This document shows, one piece after another, positions 26,836 through 35,742 of a stretch of 64,000 nucleotides of DNA (its first letter is position 1; the number at the start of each line of letters is the position of its first letter). A program made the position numbers and the translations under genes. The stretch spans positions 8,179 to 72,178 of the forward strand of contig JAVBVZ010000022.1 in assembly GCA_036679405.1 (NCBI GenBank), read 5' to 3'. Source of the stretch: JAEYKI01 sp036679405. GTDB taxonomy: Bacteria > Bacillota > Clostridia > Christensenellales > Christensenellaceae. A model generated the notes under the pieces. That model ran no database searches. It was not told where the DNA came from and saw nothing but the letters and a program-made list of their open reading frames with translations.

Positions 26836-27574
26836 TTATGAATATCTCTCAGAGGTGTACGACCCTCTGATGGATGACGCAGAAAGTGAAAAATGGGGCA
26901 GTTATATACTTTCTTTGCTGAAAGAAGGAGATGTGCTGCCGCCTGCCCGCATACTTGAGACTGCCTGTGGAACAGGGAGAATCACGGTGCCTTTGGCGGA
27001 GGCGGGATACGACGTTGTGGCTATGGATTTATCGGAAGAAATGCTTTTAAAAGCACAGGAAAAATTATGCAACGCGGGTCTCTGCGCTCATTTTGTTTCC
27101 GGCGATATGACGGATTTTGTATTGCCGTCTTTGGCTGGGGCCGTTGTCTGTGCCTGCGATGGGGTGAATTATCTGACCCGGGACGAACAGTTAATCCGGT
27201 TTTTCACTATGTGCCGGCAGAATCTTATGAAAAACGGAATGCTGGCGTTTGATATCAGTTCATATAATAAGCTGACAAAAAAATTGGGGAACAATTTTTT
27301 CTATGATGACAGGGATGACATAACCTGCTTTTGGCAGAACCGTCTTAAAGGAGACCTGCTGACCATGGAGCTTGCGTTGTTTATCAAAAAGGATGCGGAA
27401 AATCTTTATAAACGGCTGGATGAAGAACATGTCCAAAAGGCGTATAGGATCAGCAAGATAAAAAAGATGCTCAAAGATTCAGGCTTCAGACAGGTCAGAT
27501 GTTTTAATTTTTTAACAGAGGATGAAGCTTCTGAGGAAAATGAAAGAATACAGTTTACAGCTGTTAAGGGGTAG
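26828..27574 (+). CDS. Class I SAM-dependent methyltransferase
   Basis: A protein of about 248 residues with the SAM-binding motif ILETACGTGRITVPLAEAGYD and the motif II acidic residue in VAMDLSEEML. The start is uncertain: a TTG at 26828 overlaps the M20 stop codon, while the ATG at 26777 lies 50 bases inside that gene; neither has a good ribosome site, so translation may be coupled. The substrate is unknown. The next gene, hslO, starts 3 bases after its stop. Confidence 0.78.
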   Translation: MSSYEYLSEVYDPLMDDAESEKWGSYILSLLKEGDVLPPARILETACGTGRITVPLAEAGYDVVAMDLSEEMLLKAQEKLCNAGLCAHFVSGDMTDFVLPSLAGAVVCACDGVNYLTRDEQLIRFFTMCRQNLMKNGMLAFDISSYNKLTKKLGNNFFYDDRDDITCFWQNRLKGDLLTMELALFIKKDAENLYKRLDEEHVQKAYRISKIKKMLKDSGFRQVRCFNFLTEDEASEENERIQFTAVKG

Positions 27575-27577
27575 ATA

Positions 27578-28465
27578 ATGGATACACTTGTACGGGCAAT
27601 GTTAAATGACGAAGCTTTGATTTATGCCTGCGATATAACACAGGCGGCAAACCGGGCACGGGAAACTCATGGGACCTGGCCGGTAGCAACGGTTGCTCTG
27701 GGACGGGCCCTCGCGGGAACGGTCCTGATGTGTGCTATGCTCAAAAACAAAAGCGACCAGTTAACGCTGAGCATGAACGGCGGCGGGCCGCTTGGAACGA
27801 TTATGGCAGTAGGCAATGCCTCGCTTCAGGTCAAGGGATACGTGGCCAATCCACAGGTGAATCTCCCGCCGTCCGGGGATGGAAACATCCATGTTGCGCA
27901 GGCGGTAGGAAAAGACGGATTTGTGACCGTCATTCGGGATCTCGGTTTAAAAGAACCGTATGTTGGAAAAACGCCTATCGAAACCGGAGAAATTGCGGAA
28001 GATTTGGCGTACTATCTGCTTAAGTCCGAGCAGCAGCCGTCCATAGTATATTTGAATACATGGGTGGAGCAGGATCTCACCGTACTGCGGGCGGGCGGTA
28101 TTGTTATAACGCCCCTGCCGGGGTGCAGTGAAAGAACTTTGTCGGTCATAGAAGATAAAATTTGTGATATCAAAAATTATGCGCTGCATCTTCTTGAAAA
28201 GGAACCGCCGCAAATCGTGGCCGGCCTCTTTGAAGGCCAAAACCTAAAAATTTTGAACCAAGAATATCCTGTTTACAAATGTGATTGCAGCAAAGAAAGG
28301 ATACTGGGCGCGCTGGCTGCGCTCGGAGTCAAAGAAATTCAGGATATGGCAAGCAAAGACAAAGGAGCGCAGGTTACCTGCCGGTTTTGCAATAAGGAAT
28401 ACGATTTTACCGAACAGGATCTGGATATGATTGTGGAAAAATTAATGGGAGACGGGAATGGCTGA
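27578..28465 (+). CDS. hslO: Redox-regulated chaperone Hsp33
   Basis: A 295-residue holdase chaperone activated by oxidation. The C-terminal zinc centre is complete: C-x-C (YKCDCSKERI, about residue 237) and C-x2-C (VTCRFCNKEYDF, about 270). The N-terminal part has LGRALAGTVLMCAMLKN and GGGPLGTIMAVGNA, typical of the family. It overlaps the following TPR gene by 8 bp. Confidence 0.95.
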   Translation: MDTLVRAMLNDEALIYACDITQAANRARETHGTWPVATVALGRALAGTVLMCAMLKNKSDQLTLSMNGGGPLGTIMAVGNASLQVKGYVANPQVNLPPSGDGNIHVAQAVGKDGFVTVIRDLGLKEPYVGKTPIETGEIAEDLAYYLLKSEQQPSIVYLNTWVEQDLTVLRAGGIVITPLPGCSERTLSVIEDKICDIKNYALHLLEKEPPQIVAGLFEGQNLKILNQEYPVYKCDCSKERILGALAALGVKEIQDMASKDKGAQVTCRFCNKEYDFTEQDLDMIVEKLMGDGNG

Positions 28466-29900
28466 AAGAAAAATACTGAATTTTGAAAGGCCTGCAGGAT
28501 TTTATTTTGAAGCGGCCGAAAGACTTCTTGACAATGCGGATTATATCGGCGCGCTCCCTCTTTTGAGGCGGGCGGTCCAGAAAGATCCCGAAAATCATGA
28601 ATACAAGCTGGCGCTGGCAGAGGCGCTGACCGATATGAACCGCTTTGAAGAGTCGAATGCCATATTGTTCGACCTGCTTAAATCTTCCGATTTCTTAGAC
28701 CCGGAATGCTATTTCGGTATCGGGTGTAATTTTATTGGTCTGAATGATTTTGAAAAGGCAAAACAGAGCTTTGAACAATATATAAAAATTGAGCCGGATG
28801 GCGAATTCAAAGAAGAGGTTGAAGAATTCCTGAATTTCATGCAGGACATTGACGAACTGGAAGAAAATGCGTTTGAAGACGTATCAAGAAAACGGAGCTT
28901 CGATTTGGCCGGAGAAGGAAAAAGAAAGCTGGATATGGGCGAATATTCAGAAGCGATCAAGATATTGGCCTCGGTTGATGCGGACAGCGTTTCCATGATA
29001 TTCGTTAAAAACAATCTGGCGCTTTCGTATTACTGTGATAAGCAGATCGATAAAGCGGTAGAAATTACGCAAGAGGTTTTAAAAACAGACCCGGGCAATG
29101 TTCATGCTAATTGCAACATGGTGCTTTTTTTTAATGAAAAGGGCGATGAACTGAATTGCAATAAATTTACGGACAAGATTCTTTCTATCAAAACAGAGAA
29201 TCCGGAGGACCTTTATAAAATTGCGGTCACCTTTTGTGAGATCAAGAAGCATGACAAAGTTCTTTTATATCTAAAACGCCTGCTTCAGTACCGGCCGTAC
29301 GATGAAAAATCCTTGTTTTATGCGGGACTCGCATCGTATAATCTCGGAAGACTGAAAGAAGCAATCAATTATTTTGCCAATATTATTAAAATCAATCCGC
29401 AAAACACAGTAGCTCCTTACTATTGCGGGTTTGTGAAGAACGTACTCGAAGGCAACCAGTTTGCGGATACGCTCGCGTATATCTATCAGGTTCCTTTTCA
29501 GGAAGCGAAGAAACGCATACGCTACATTAACGAATGCCTGATGAGGGACAAAGCGGAAATCACGAATTTGTGGAAGGGAAGCGGGCGCTTTGAAGCAATG
29601 CTTACCTGGGGGCTTGAATTTGGAGACCTTTTTATAAAAAGAGCGGTGGCTGAAATCATTTCGGGATTTGGGGACAAGAAGGCGGAAGATAAGCTCAGAA
29701 GCTATATCCTGAATGCCGACCAGCCGGACGACGTTAAAAACGAAATCTTTGTTCTTTTGAAGCGGATGGGTGCGGCGGAGCCGTATATAGCGTATATCGG
29801 CGGGAATATTGTGGAAGTGAAAGTCGGAGTGGCTGAAAACCGGGAAGATAAAAAGAGCCTCCTTGGCGGCGCAGCGGAAGATAAAGAAAAATCGGATTAA
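28458..29900 (+). CDS. TPR-repeat protein
   Basis: A 480-residue soluble protein with at least six tetratricopeptide-like units between residues 10 and 320, such as DNADYIGALPLLRRAVQKDPEN, YFGIGCNFIGLNDFEKAKQSFEQYIKIEPDG and AGLASYNLGRLKEAINYFANIIKINPQN. The last 150 residues are helical without clear repeats. Likely a scaffold or regulator; no enzyme motif is seen. It overlaps hslO and ends an operon begun by the M20 gene. Confidence 0.82.
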   Translation: MAERKILNFERPAGFYFEAAERLLDNADYIGALPLLRRAVQKDPENHEYKLALAEALTDMNRFEESNAILFDLLKSSDFLDPECYFGIGCNFIGLNDFEKAKQSFEQYIKIEPDGEFKEEVEEFLNFMQDIDELEENAFEDVSRKRSFDLAGEGKRKLDMGEYSEAIKILASVDADSVSMIFVKNNLALSYYCDKQIDKAVEITQEVLKTDPGNVHANCNMVLFFNEKGDELNCNKFTDKILSIKTENPEDLYKIAVTFCEIKKHDKVLLYLKRLLQYRPYDEKSLFYAGLASYNLGRLKEAINYFANIIKINPQNTVAPYYCGFVKNVLEGNQFADTLAYIYQVPFQEAKKRIRYINECLMRDKAEITNLWKGSGRFEAMLTWGLEFGDLFIKRAVAEIISGFGDKKAEDKLRSYILNADQPDDVKNEIFVLLKRMGAAEPYIAYIGGNIVEVKVGVAENREDKKSLLGGAAEDKEKSD

Positions 29901-29986
29901 AAAACACTTCTGGCGGGCGCGGCTGCCGGCAGCCGGAAGGTATAATGAAAGGGCTTTGTTTTTTCAAGGCCCCCGCAAAGCTTAAG

Positions 29987-30008
29987 AAGGCTCCGGGAGA
30001 GCCTTTTT
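29987..30008 (+). terminator. Terminator of the M20-hslO-TPR operon
   Basis: Stem aaggctc (29987-29993) / gagcctt (29999-30005) followed by T. A second, weaker hairpin (gggctttg/caaggccc, 29951-29972) and the palindrome ggctgccggcagcc lie just upstream. Confidence 0.7.
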
Positions 30009-30040
30009 AAAGTCGGCGTGACCTATATGAAAGGAAACAG

Positions 30041-31159
30041 ATGGAAAAAAGACAGTATTATGCGGCTTGTGCTTTCGGGCTCGAGGCGGTGGTGGCGCAT
30101 GAGCTTAAGCGCCTTGCGGTAGAGGAAATTGAAACCCGGGATGCGCGCGTGTATTTTAAAGCCGACGAGGAGGGCCTGGCACAGGCCAACGTATGTCTCC
30201 GGTGTGCGGACAGGATATATATGGTTCTTTCTGAATTTTCTGCGCGTACGTTTGAAGAACTTTTTGACGGAGTGGCTCAAGCCCGTTTTGGTGATCTGAT
30301 CCCGCCAAAAGCAAAGATGCCGGTGGCCGGGGACGCGGTGGGCTCGGTTTTGGGAAGCGTATCGGACATACAGGCAGTTTCCAAACGGGCGGTGATTGAG
30401 AGCATGAAGCGGTCCTATGGGAACATTGTATTTGAAGAAAGCAAAAGTACGTATCAGATTTATGTAAGCATTGTGCGGGACCAGGTTTCCGTTTGCCTCA
30501 ATACAAGCGGTGCAGGCCTTAACAGAAGAGGATACCGGGTCAAAAATTCAACGGCGCCGCTTAAAGAAACATTGGCTGCGGCGCTGCTAAAAATAGCCCG
30601 CTGGTATGCGCACCCGCTTTATGACCCTATGTGCGGCAGCGGGACAATCGCGGTGGAAGGGGCAATGATGGCTCAAAACATTATGCCGGGCGCAAGCAGG
30701 AGTTTTGCCGCTCAGCATTTCAGCAGCGAATTCAAGAGAGCTTTTGATATAGAAAAACAGCGCGCGGCGGATGGCGTTAGGATATCCGGTGTGCCGATAT
30801 TTGCTTCCGATATTGATAAAGATGCGCTTGAACTGGCCAAATTTCACGCCGGACGCGCGGGCGTTTTGGAAAGCATCCGCTTTTCCCGGGCCGATGCCGT
30901 TCGTTTTACGCAGGAAACAGACGATGCCTGCATTGTAACCAATCCGCCTTATGCGCAGCGGATGGGAGAGCAGAAGGACGTAGACCGCCTGTATAAGCAA
31001 ATCGGGAAAGCTTTTTTTGCCCATCCGGACAATAAAGTTTTTGTCCTGACGGCGGATAACGGATTTGAAAGCAAATTCGGCAGGCGTGCAGACAAAAAAC
31101 GCAAGCTGTACAATGGCAATATCAAGTGTACTTTTTATCAATATTTTCGGAAAGCCTGA
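30041..31159 (+). CDS. RNA methyltransferase, THUMP plus N6-adenine/guanine MTase (RlmL/YpsC-like)
   Basis: A 372-residue protein with an N-terminal THUMP-type RNA-binding domain (about residues 5-155) and a C-terminal Rossmann methyltransferase. SAM motif DPMCGSGTIAVEGAMMAQN is near residue 190 and the catalytic NPPYAQR near 301. The family methylates 23S rRNA at a guanine N2. Length and layout match B. subtilis YpsC. It stands alone. Confidence 0.9.
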   Translation: MEKRQYYAACAFGLEAVVAHELKRLAVEEIETRDARVYFKADEEGLAQANVCLRCADRIYMVLSEFSARTFEELFDGVAQARFGDLIPPKAKMPVAGDAVGSVLGSVSDIQAVSKRAVIESMKRSYGNIVFEESKSTYQIYVSIVRDQVSVCLNTSGAGLNRRGYRVKNSTAPLKETLAAALLKIARWYAHPLYDPMCGSGTIAVEGAMMAQNIMPGASRSFAAQHFSSEFKRAFDIEKQRAADGVRISGVPIFASDIDKDALELAKFHAGRAGVLESIRFSRADAVRFTQETDDACIVTNPPYAQRMGEQKDVDRLYKQIGKAFFAHPDNKVFVLTADNGFESKFGRRADKKRKLYNGNIKCTFYQYFRKA

Positions 31160-31219
31160 TGTTTTTTGAATATGGATATGATATAGTTATGACGGTATAG
31201 CTATGGCGGAGGTGTTACA

Positions 31220-31681
31220 ATGAGCAAAAAGATTTTTCCGGTTTTGTGTTGTATATTGCTTCTTGCGTTTGTTTTTACGGCGTGTTCCAAAACGGAAGAG
31301 CCGGTTCAATACGACAGTTTGTCGGAACTTTCAAATGCGGTTGGATTTGATGTGGTCAATCCTCAGAGTATGCCGGATGGATACGCCCTGATCGGTTATT
31401 ATGCGGTAGGCGGGAACCTTGCACAGATTGCTTATGTGAATGGGGATAAGGAACTGATTTTTGCTATGACGACCTTAAAAAAAGTGGAATGCGAGACGGG
31501 AGAGTTTGATCAAACCGAAACAAAAGATGTAAACGGAATTGACTTTGAATACAGTATGGTCGGGGGAAGCGTTGTATTGGCTGTTGCGCGCGCGGGGGCA
31601 TATACGTATGCCATTTATGCAAGAAACGGCCTCACCGAAGAGGAAATGGCGCAGGCGGCGCAGGGCCTTGGACTTTCCTGA
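31220..31681 (+). CDS. Small lipoprotein of unknown function
   Basis: A 153-residue predicted lipoprotein: signal peptide with lipobox FTAC (Cys at residue 22). The mature part (about 130 residues) is mostly beta, with FDVVNPQSMPDGYALIGYY and EFDQTETKDVNGIDFEYSMV. That pattern resembles DUF4367-type anti-sigma-like domains, but I do not claim it. GGAGGTG precedes the ATG. Confidence 0.75.
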   Translation: MSKKIFPVLCCILLLAFVFTACSKTEEPVQYDSLSELSNAVGFDVVNPQSMPDGYALIGYYAVGGNLAQIAYVNGDKELIFAMTTLKKVECETGEFDQTETKDVNGIDFEYSMVGGSVVLAVARAGAYTYAIYARNGLTEEEMAQAAQGLGLS

Positions 31682-31692
31682 ATGGGTTAAAA

Positions 31693-31727
31693 ATAAAAAA
31701 CGCCCTCTCTCATGGGGCGTTTTTTTG
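31693..31727. terminator. Bidirectional terminator
   Basis: Stem aaaacgccc/ggggcgtttt with A and T runs, between the lipoprotein gene and the convergent diguanylate cyclase gene. Confidence 0.88.
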
Positions 31728-31748
31728 TTAGTGTTTTTTTGAGAAGCA

Positions 31749-33116
31749 TTACGGCTCGGGGACCTGATCGCCGGAATCAGGGGTATCTTTCTGGTTTTTA
31801 GCGGTATACATCCGTTCGTCCGCCTGTCCGAGGGCTGCATCAAAGTCTTCGCCCGGCCCAAGTTCACTGGTTCCAAAAGAAAGCCTGAGCGGCACGCTGC
31901 AATCGTCCAGGTGTGCGAGCGTTTCGTTCATGCGGTCCATAAGCTTGCGGGCGCTGGATTCATCCGCATGTTCCATAATGATCAAAAATTCATCCCCGCC
32001 GAAACGGATGATAATATCGCTTTCACGGATGGAGGACAAAAACAGGTTGGCGATACGCGTTAATACTTCGTCTCCGGCAAGATGGCCGAATTGGTCGTTG
32101 ATGAGCTTGAAATCGTCAACGTCTACCATAACCAAAGTATAATTTGCCGCTGTGTCCCGTAGGCCTGTTTTCCATATTTCCAGATAAGATCTTGAGTAAA
32201 GGCCGGTCATCCTGTCTGTGTATGCCATGCTTTTAAAGTGATCGCGGCTTTGTTCGGCATGCCGGATCCGCTTGTTTGCATAGCGCAGCAGATAAAAATA
32301 TATGGTGAGCAGCATAACCGCAAAAATGATGATCCAGGCAATTATAATGTTGCGGGTGAGCGCGTCTGCCTGTGCGAAGACAATCTGACGGTCTGCCTGA
32401 ACAAGAAAATAGTGGGAATCCATAGACTTTAAAAAATAAATATTTTTGTTGTTGTTGAGCAGTATGGAATCATCCGGCGCGAGCAGGATGTCTGCTCCTT
32501 GCTGCAATCGGTTGAATTCGGTGGCATCTATCATGCGGACTTTGTATGCAGATTCATTCAAATTATTCAGTTTATCGGAAAAATCAAACAAAACAACATC
32601 CATACCGATTTCTTCGCCGTCCTTTAGGATGGGAGAAAATACTTTGATGTACAATATGCCGTTTGAATGAATAAACTGGGAAGATACGGCGTGGGCGTAT
32701 TTTTCAGTTCCGGCCAGGCCCGGTGCGTTAAAGCCTTCTGCCTGATAGGTGGCGACGGGCTGCTCGTCCACAATACGCTGTGCAAAGACGGCTTTGTCCA
32801 ATACAGACGCTCCGTCCGCATATTTAGGCGCAGTGAATGCGCTCAGTTCCTCTAGAGAGATGTCCCCGTTTTTATATTCCGATATCTTATCCCGGATGGC
32901 GGAACGGCTGGAAAGGCTGAGGGAACCGGTAACCGCAGCGTCTACGGAGTTTTGGATGGAAGAATACTTTGACATGGAGATTTCCGTAATGTTTAGATAC
33001 ATACTGTGCTGAATTTCAGCCATCATAGGACTGTATATCACAAAATAAATAAGAAAGGTAAGAACAATGGACAAAATCACCAGCAAAATTCGTGTTCTTC
33101 GAATCAGTTCAAACAT
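31749..33116 (-). CDS. Membrane diguanylate cyclase (GGDEF) with extracellular sensor
   Basis: A 455-residue two-helix receptor. A helix near residues 10-30, an extracytoplasmic domain of about 230 residues, a second helix (about 262-285) and a GGDEF domain. The active loop is FGGDEF and the inhibitory I-site RESD lies five residues before GGDEF, so this should make cyclic di-GMP and be product-inhibited. The start at 33116 follows AAGGAG; the longer frame lacks it. It lies beside the tRNA-Thr locus with no linked response gene. Confidence 0.92.
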   Translation of the reverse strand: MFELIRRTRILLVILSIVLTFLIYFVIYSPMMAEIQHSMYLNITEISMSKYSSIQNSVDAAVTGSLSLSSRSAIRDKISEYKNGDISLEELSAFTAPKYADGASVLDKAVFAQRIVDEQPVATYQAEGFNAPGLAGTEKYAHAVSSQFIHSNGILYIKVFSPILKDGEEIGMDVVLFDFSDKLNNLNESAYKVRMIDATEFNRLQQGADILLAPDDSILLNNNKNIYFLKSMDSHYFLVQADRQIVFAQADALTRNIIIAWIIIFAVMLLTIYFYLLRYANKRIRHAEQSRDHFKSMAYTDRMTGLYSRSYLEIWKTGLRDTAANYTLVMVDVDDFKLINDQFGHLAGDEVLTRIANLFLSSIRESDIIIRFGGDEFLIIMEHADESSARKLMDRMNETLAHLDDCSVPLRLSFGTSELGPGEDFDAALGQADERMYTAKNQKDTPDSGDQVPEP

Positions 33117-33285
33117 GGATTTCTCCTTCAAAAAATACACAGGCCAAGATTGATGGCGTAAGATGAGAGCGTGGCGCCACCGACGATAATCAAGCAACGA
33201 TAAAAAAGTTTTGCATAATTCTTACAATAGCATGTTCTCTTATTTTAACGGCATAGAATGAAAAGGTCAACCAATAATTTGCATG

Positions 33286-33314
33286 TTGCTTTTTAGACGG
33301 GCAACTGTTATAAT
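33286..33314 (+). promoter_or_regulatory. Promoter of tRNA-Thr
   Basis: TTGCTT (33286-33291), 17 bases, TATAAT (33309-33314), about 20 bases before the tRNA. Confidence 0.75.
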
Positions 33315-33333
33315 ATTTTTTGCAATTTGGTTT

Positions 33334-33409
33334 GCCAACGTGGCACAGTTGGTAGCGCAGCTGATTCGTAATTAGCAGGTCAGGGGTTCGAATCCCCTCG
33401 TTGGCTCCA
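33334..33409 (+). tRNA. tRNA-Thr (anticodon CGT)
   Basis: A 76-base gene including CCA. Acceptor stem gccaacg/cgttggc, anticodon stem gctga/ttagc with loop TTCGTAA, and T arm aggggttcgaatcccct are all visible. Anticodon CGT reads ACG codons. A 3' terminator lies at 33412-33443. Confidence 0.95.
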
Positions 33410-33411
33410 AT

Positions 33412-33443
33412 AAAAAACACCGTATGAAAGTACGGCGTTTTTT
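33412..33443 (+). terminator. Terminator of tRNA-Thr
   Basis: Stem aacaccgta/tacggcgtt with one mismatch, followed by a T run. Confidence 0.75.
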
Positions 33444-33449
33444 ATTTGT

Positions 33450-33670
33450 AAAAAGGGGATTCGAACCCTGAGAGGGCGTGCAGGCAAAAGGTAAACAGCC
33501 CGGTGGGCTGTTTACAGCCGGAACGGCGCGAAGGCTGCCCCAGCCGAGCGATGCGGCCGCCTTGCGGCCGCTATCCCCTCGTTGGCTCCATAAAAAAGGC
33601 TTCGAACCCTGAGAGGGCGGGAAGGCCGGCCCGGCCGCCGTGTCTGAAGAAATGTGCAGGGCATGCATGC
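33450..33670. repeat. tRNA-derived fragments and palindromes after tRNA-Thr
   Basis: An 18-bp exact copy of the tRNA 3' end (33392-33409) recurs at 33573-33590. The string ttcgaaccctgagagggcg, which on the minus strand starts like a tRNA T arm, occurs twice (about 33459-33478 and 33600-33619). Between them are the hairpins gtaaacagccc/gggctgtttac (33492-33516) and gcggccg/cggccgc (about 33553-33571). No gene is supported in 33410-33906. Confidence 0.75.
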
Positions 33671-33906
33671 AATCGGATCCTTCATACTGAAAAACAAAGA
33701 TAAAAGGCGTATTTCAGATCTTTTGAAAATAAAAAGCAGAAATACAATATAATTGACGGATACTGTCCTTTATTTGAAATATTTCCGGATTTTTAAATCT
33801 ATTACGTGCTAAATTGCTTGTGAAATAGATGGATTTGTGCTATGTTGAACCTGTAGAGTAAAAATGCGGTTGCCCTGCCGGAATATACCGGCACGAATGT
33901 TTGTGA

Positions 33907-35613
33907 GTGTTTTCTGTTTTGAAACAAAAATATTTATTAAAAAACAAAAATAAATATAAACCGGTTCTTTATCTGGCGGTTTTCATAATATTCTCGGTGC
34001 TCCTTTTTAATAATTTGTATCTTTTGGAGCCTTTTTTCAGCCGGGGAATGGGCGTGTCCGGATTTATTTCCTGGCATGTTTTTTTTGAATTTATCAGCAT
34101 ATTGATATCCTTCTGTATTTTTATCCTCCCATATTATACGTATCGGCAAAGCCGTAATCTGAGGAGCATTTTCATAGCGAATATCTTTTTAATAATGGCG
34201 ATCCTGGACACTTTCCATACGCTCAGTTATAAGGGGATGCCTTATTTTCTGATTGAGAACAGCGATGCAAACAGGGCGACAACGCTCTGGATCATCGCAA
34301 GACTGGTGGGTGCGGTCGGAATCGCGCTGGGCAGTCTTATCAGAAGCGGAAAGCGGTCAAGAATCAACAGGAACGTCTTTCTGGCTGTGTCCGTTGCGTT
34401 CTCTCTTTGTGTTTTGGTTATCGTAACCTATTTCCCGGATGCGCTGCCGGCCATGTATATCGAGGGCATGGGGATCACTTTCACAAAAATTATTCTTGAA
34501 TATATCGTTATCGGTTTCCTGTGTTTTGCGGGGGTCATGTTTTTAAAGCAGTATTTCCAATACGGGGGCAAATCGGATATCCTTTTTGCGCTTGCAATTG
34601 CGGTCAGCGTTTTCAGTGAACTGGCGTTTGTAAGTTATGATTCGGTTTATGATATATATAATTATATTGGCCATGTTTACAAATTCATTGCGTACTTCAT
34701 TGTTTTTAGGGTCGCTTTTATAGACAATATAGAAAAGCCGTACCTTGCATTATACAATGCCAGAAATAAGCTTAGAAAATACAGTGGGAATCTAAACCGG
34801 CTTGTTTCTGAACGAACGCAGGAACTGCAAAACGCGAATCATGAATTAAATTTGCTGAATCAAAAGCTGCTGGACGACCTGGAATATGCGCGCGATATCC
34901 AAAACGCTATTCTGCCCCGCAAGCTTCCAAGCTGCGAGCAGGTAAAGTTTTATGCAAAATATTACCCCGCCGAGAGAGTCAGCGGAGATTTCTATAATAT
35001 ATTCAGATTGGATGATCATAGGATAGGCATGTATATCGGCGATGTGTCCGGGCATGGGGTACCGGCGGCAATGCTGACCGTGTTTTTGAACCAAAGCATC
35101 AAAACGACCAAAGAATTGGATAAAAGCGCAGTTGAAGTGATCAAGCCTTCCAGGGTCCTTTCTAACCTTTATGAATTATATAATAAAGTAAGTTTTCGGG
35201 ATGAAGCCTATATCCTGATCCTTTACGGAATTTATGATATAAGAACGAAAGAATTCTTATATTCGTCCGCCGGAATGAATGCGCAACCGCTTTTGTTGAA
35301 AAAAAACAAAGAAATTTCCGAAATAGATACAACGGGTTTGCCGCTCTGCAATCTTATGGACATCATACAGGCGGAGTATACGGATAAAATTCTGCAATTG
35401 GAAAGCGGAGACCGGCTTTTCTTTTATACCGATGGTCTTGTTGAACTTAGAAATAAAGACACGGGTGATTCTTTCACGCTGCACGATCTGAAACGGTACC
35501 TGGTCTGCAAAAGTGAAAATCTTTATGAAGAATTGGATCGGAAGATCGTTGCGGTTACGGAAGGCGGCGCGCTGAAAGATGATGTAACATTCTTTTTGAT
35601 GCAGATCAGCTGA
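33907..35613 (+). CDS. MASE3-domain SpoIIE/RsbU-type protein phosphatase
   Basis: A 568-residue membrane signalling protein. The N-terminal half (about residues 20-290) is a multi-helix MASE3 sensor with the telling FHTLSYKGMP motif; a coiled-coil linker (about 295-340) leads to a PP2C-like SpoIIE phosphatase domain with AERVSGDFYN, YIGDVSGHGVPAAML and GALKDDVTFF carrying the metal-binding Asp residues. Such proteins dephosphorylate anti-sigma antagonists, but no STAS or anti-sigma gene lies nearby. Starts at GTG 33907 or TTG 33919; both have weak ribosome sites. Confidence 0.9.
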   Translation: MFSVLKQKYLLKNKNKYKPVLYLAVFIIFSVLLFNNLYLLEPFFSRGMGVSGFISWHVFFEFISILISFCIFILPYYTYRQSRNLRSIFIANIFLIMAILDTFHTLSYKGMPYFLIENSDANRATTLWIIARLVGAVGIALGSLIRSGKRSRINRNVFLAVSVAFSLCVLVIVTYFPDALPAMYIEGMGITFTKIILEYIVIGFLCFAGVMFLKQYFQYGGKSDILFALAIAVSVFSELAFVSYDSVYDIYNYIGHVYKFIAYFIVFRVAFIDNIEKPYLALYNARNKLRKYSGNLNRLVSERTQELQNANHELNLLNQKLLDDLEYARDIQNAILPRKLPSCEQVKFYAKYYPAERVSGDFYNIFRLDDHRIGMYIGDVSGHGVPAAMLTVFLNQSIKTTKELDKSAVEVIKPSRVLSNLYELYNKVSFRDEAYILILYGIYDIRTKEFLYSSAGMNAQPLLLKKNKEISEIDTTGLPLCNLMDIIQAEYTDKILQLESGDRLFFYTDGLVELRNKDTGDSFTLHDLKRYLVCKSENLYEELDRKIVAVTEGGALKDDVTFFLMQIS

Positions 35614-35742
35614 TTTTTTGCAAGGCAAAGGCATGTTTGTGTATTCGCCGGCGTTGATGGCCGGATTGCATACAAAAATGTTCAAATAACCAAATATACA
35701 CTTATTCTTATTTTAAGGGATGTTCCTAAGGGGGGGATTGAG

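Noticed and set aside
33190..33420. Minus-strand frame across tRNA-Thr (contains GIRTPDLLITN)
   Set aside because: This is the well-known spurious frame produced by reading the antisense of a tRNA.
33372..33668. Frames with GFEPLTC-type ends after the tRNA
   Set aside because: They arise from tRNA-derived repeats, have no ribosome site and show no coding character.
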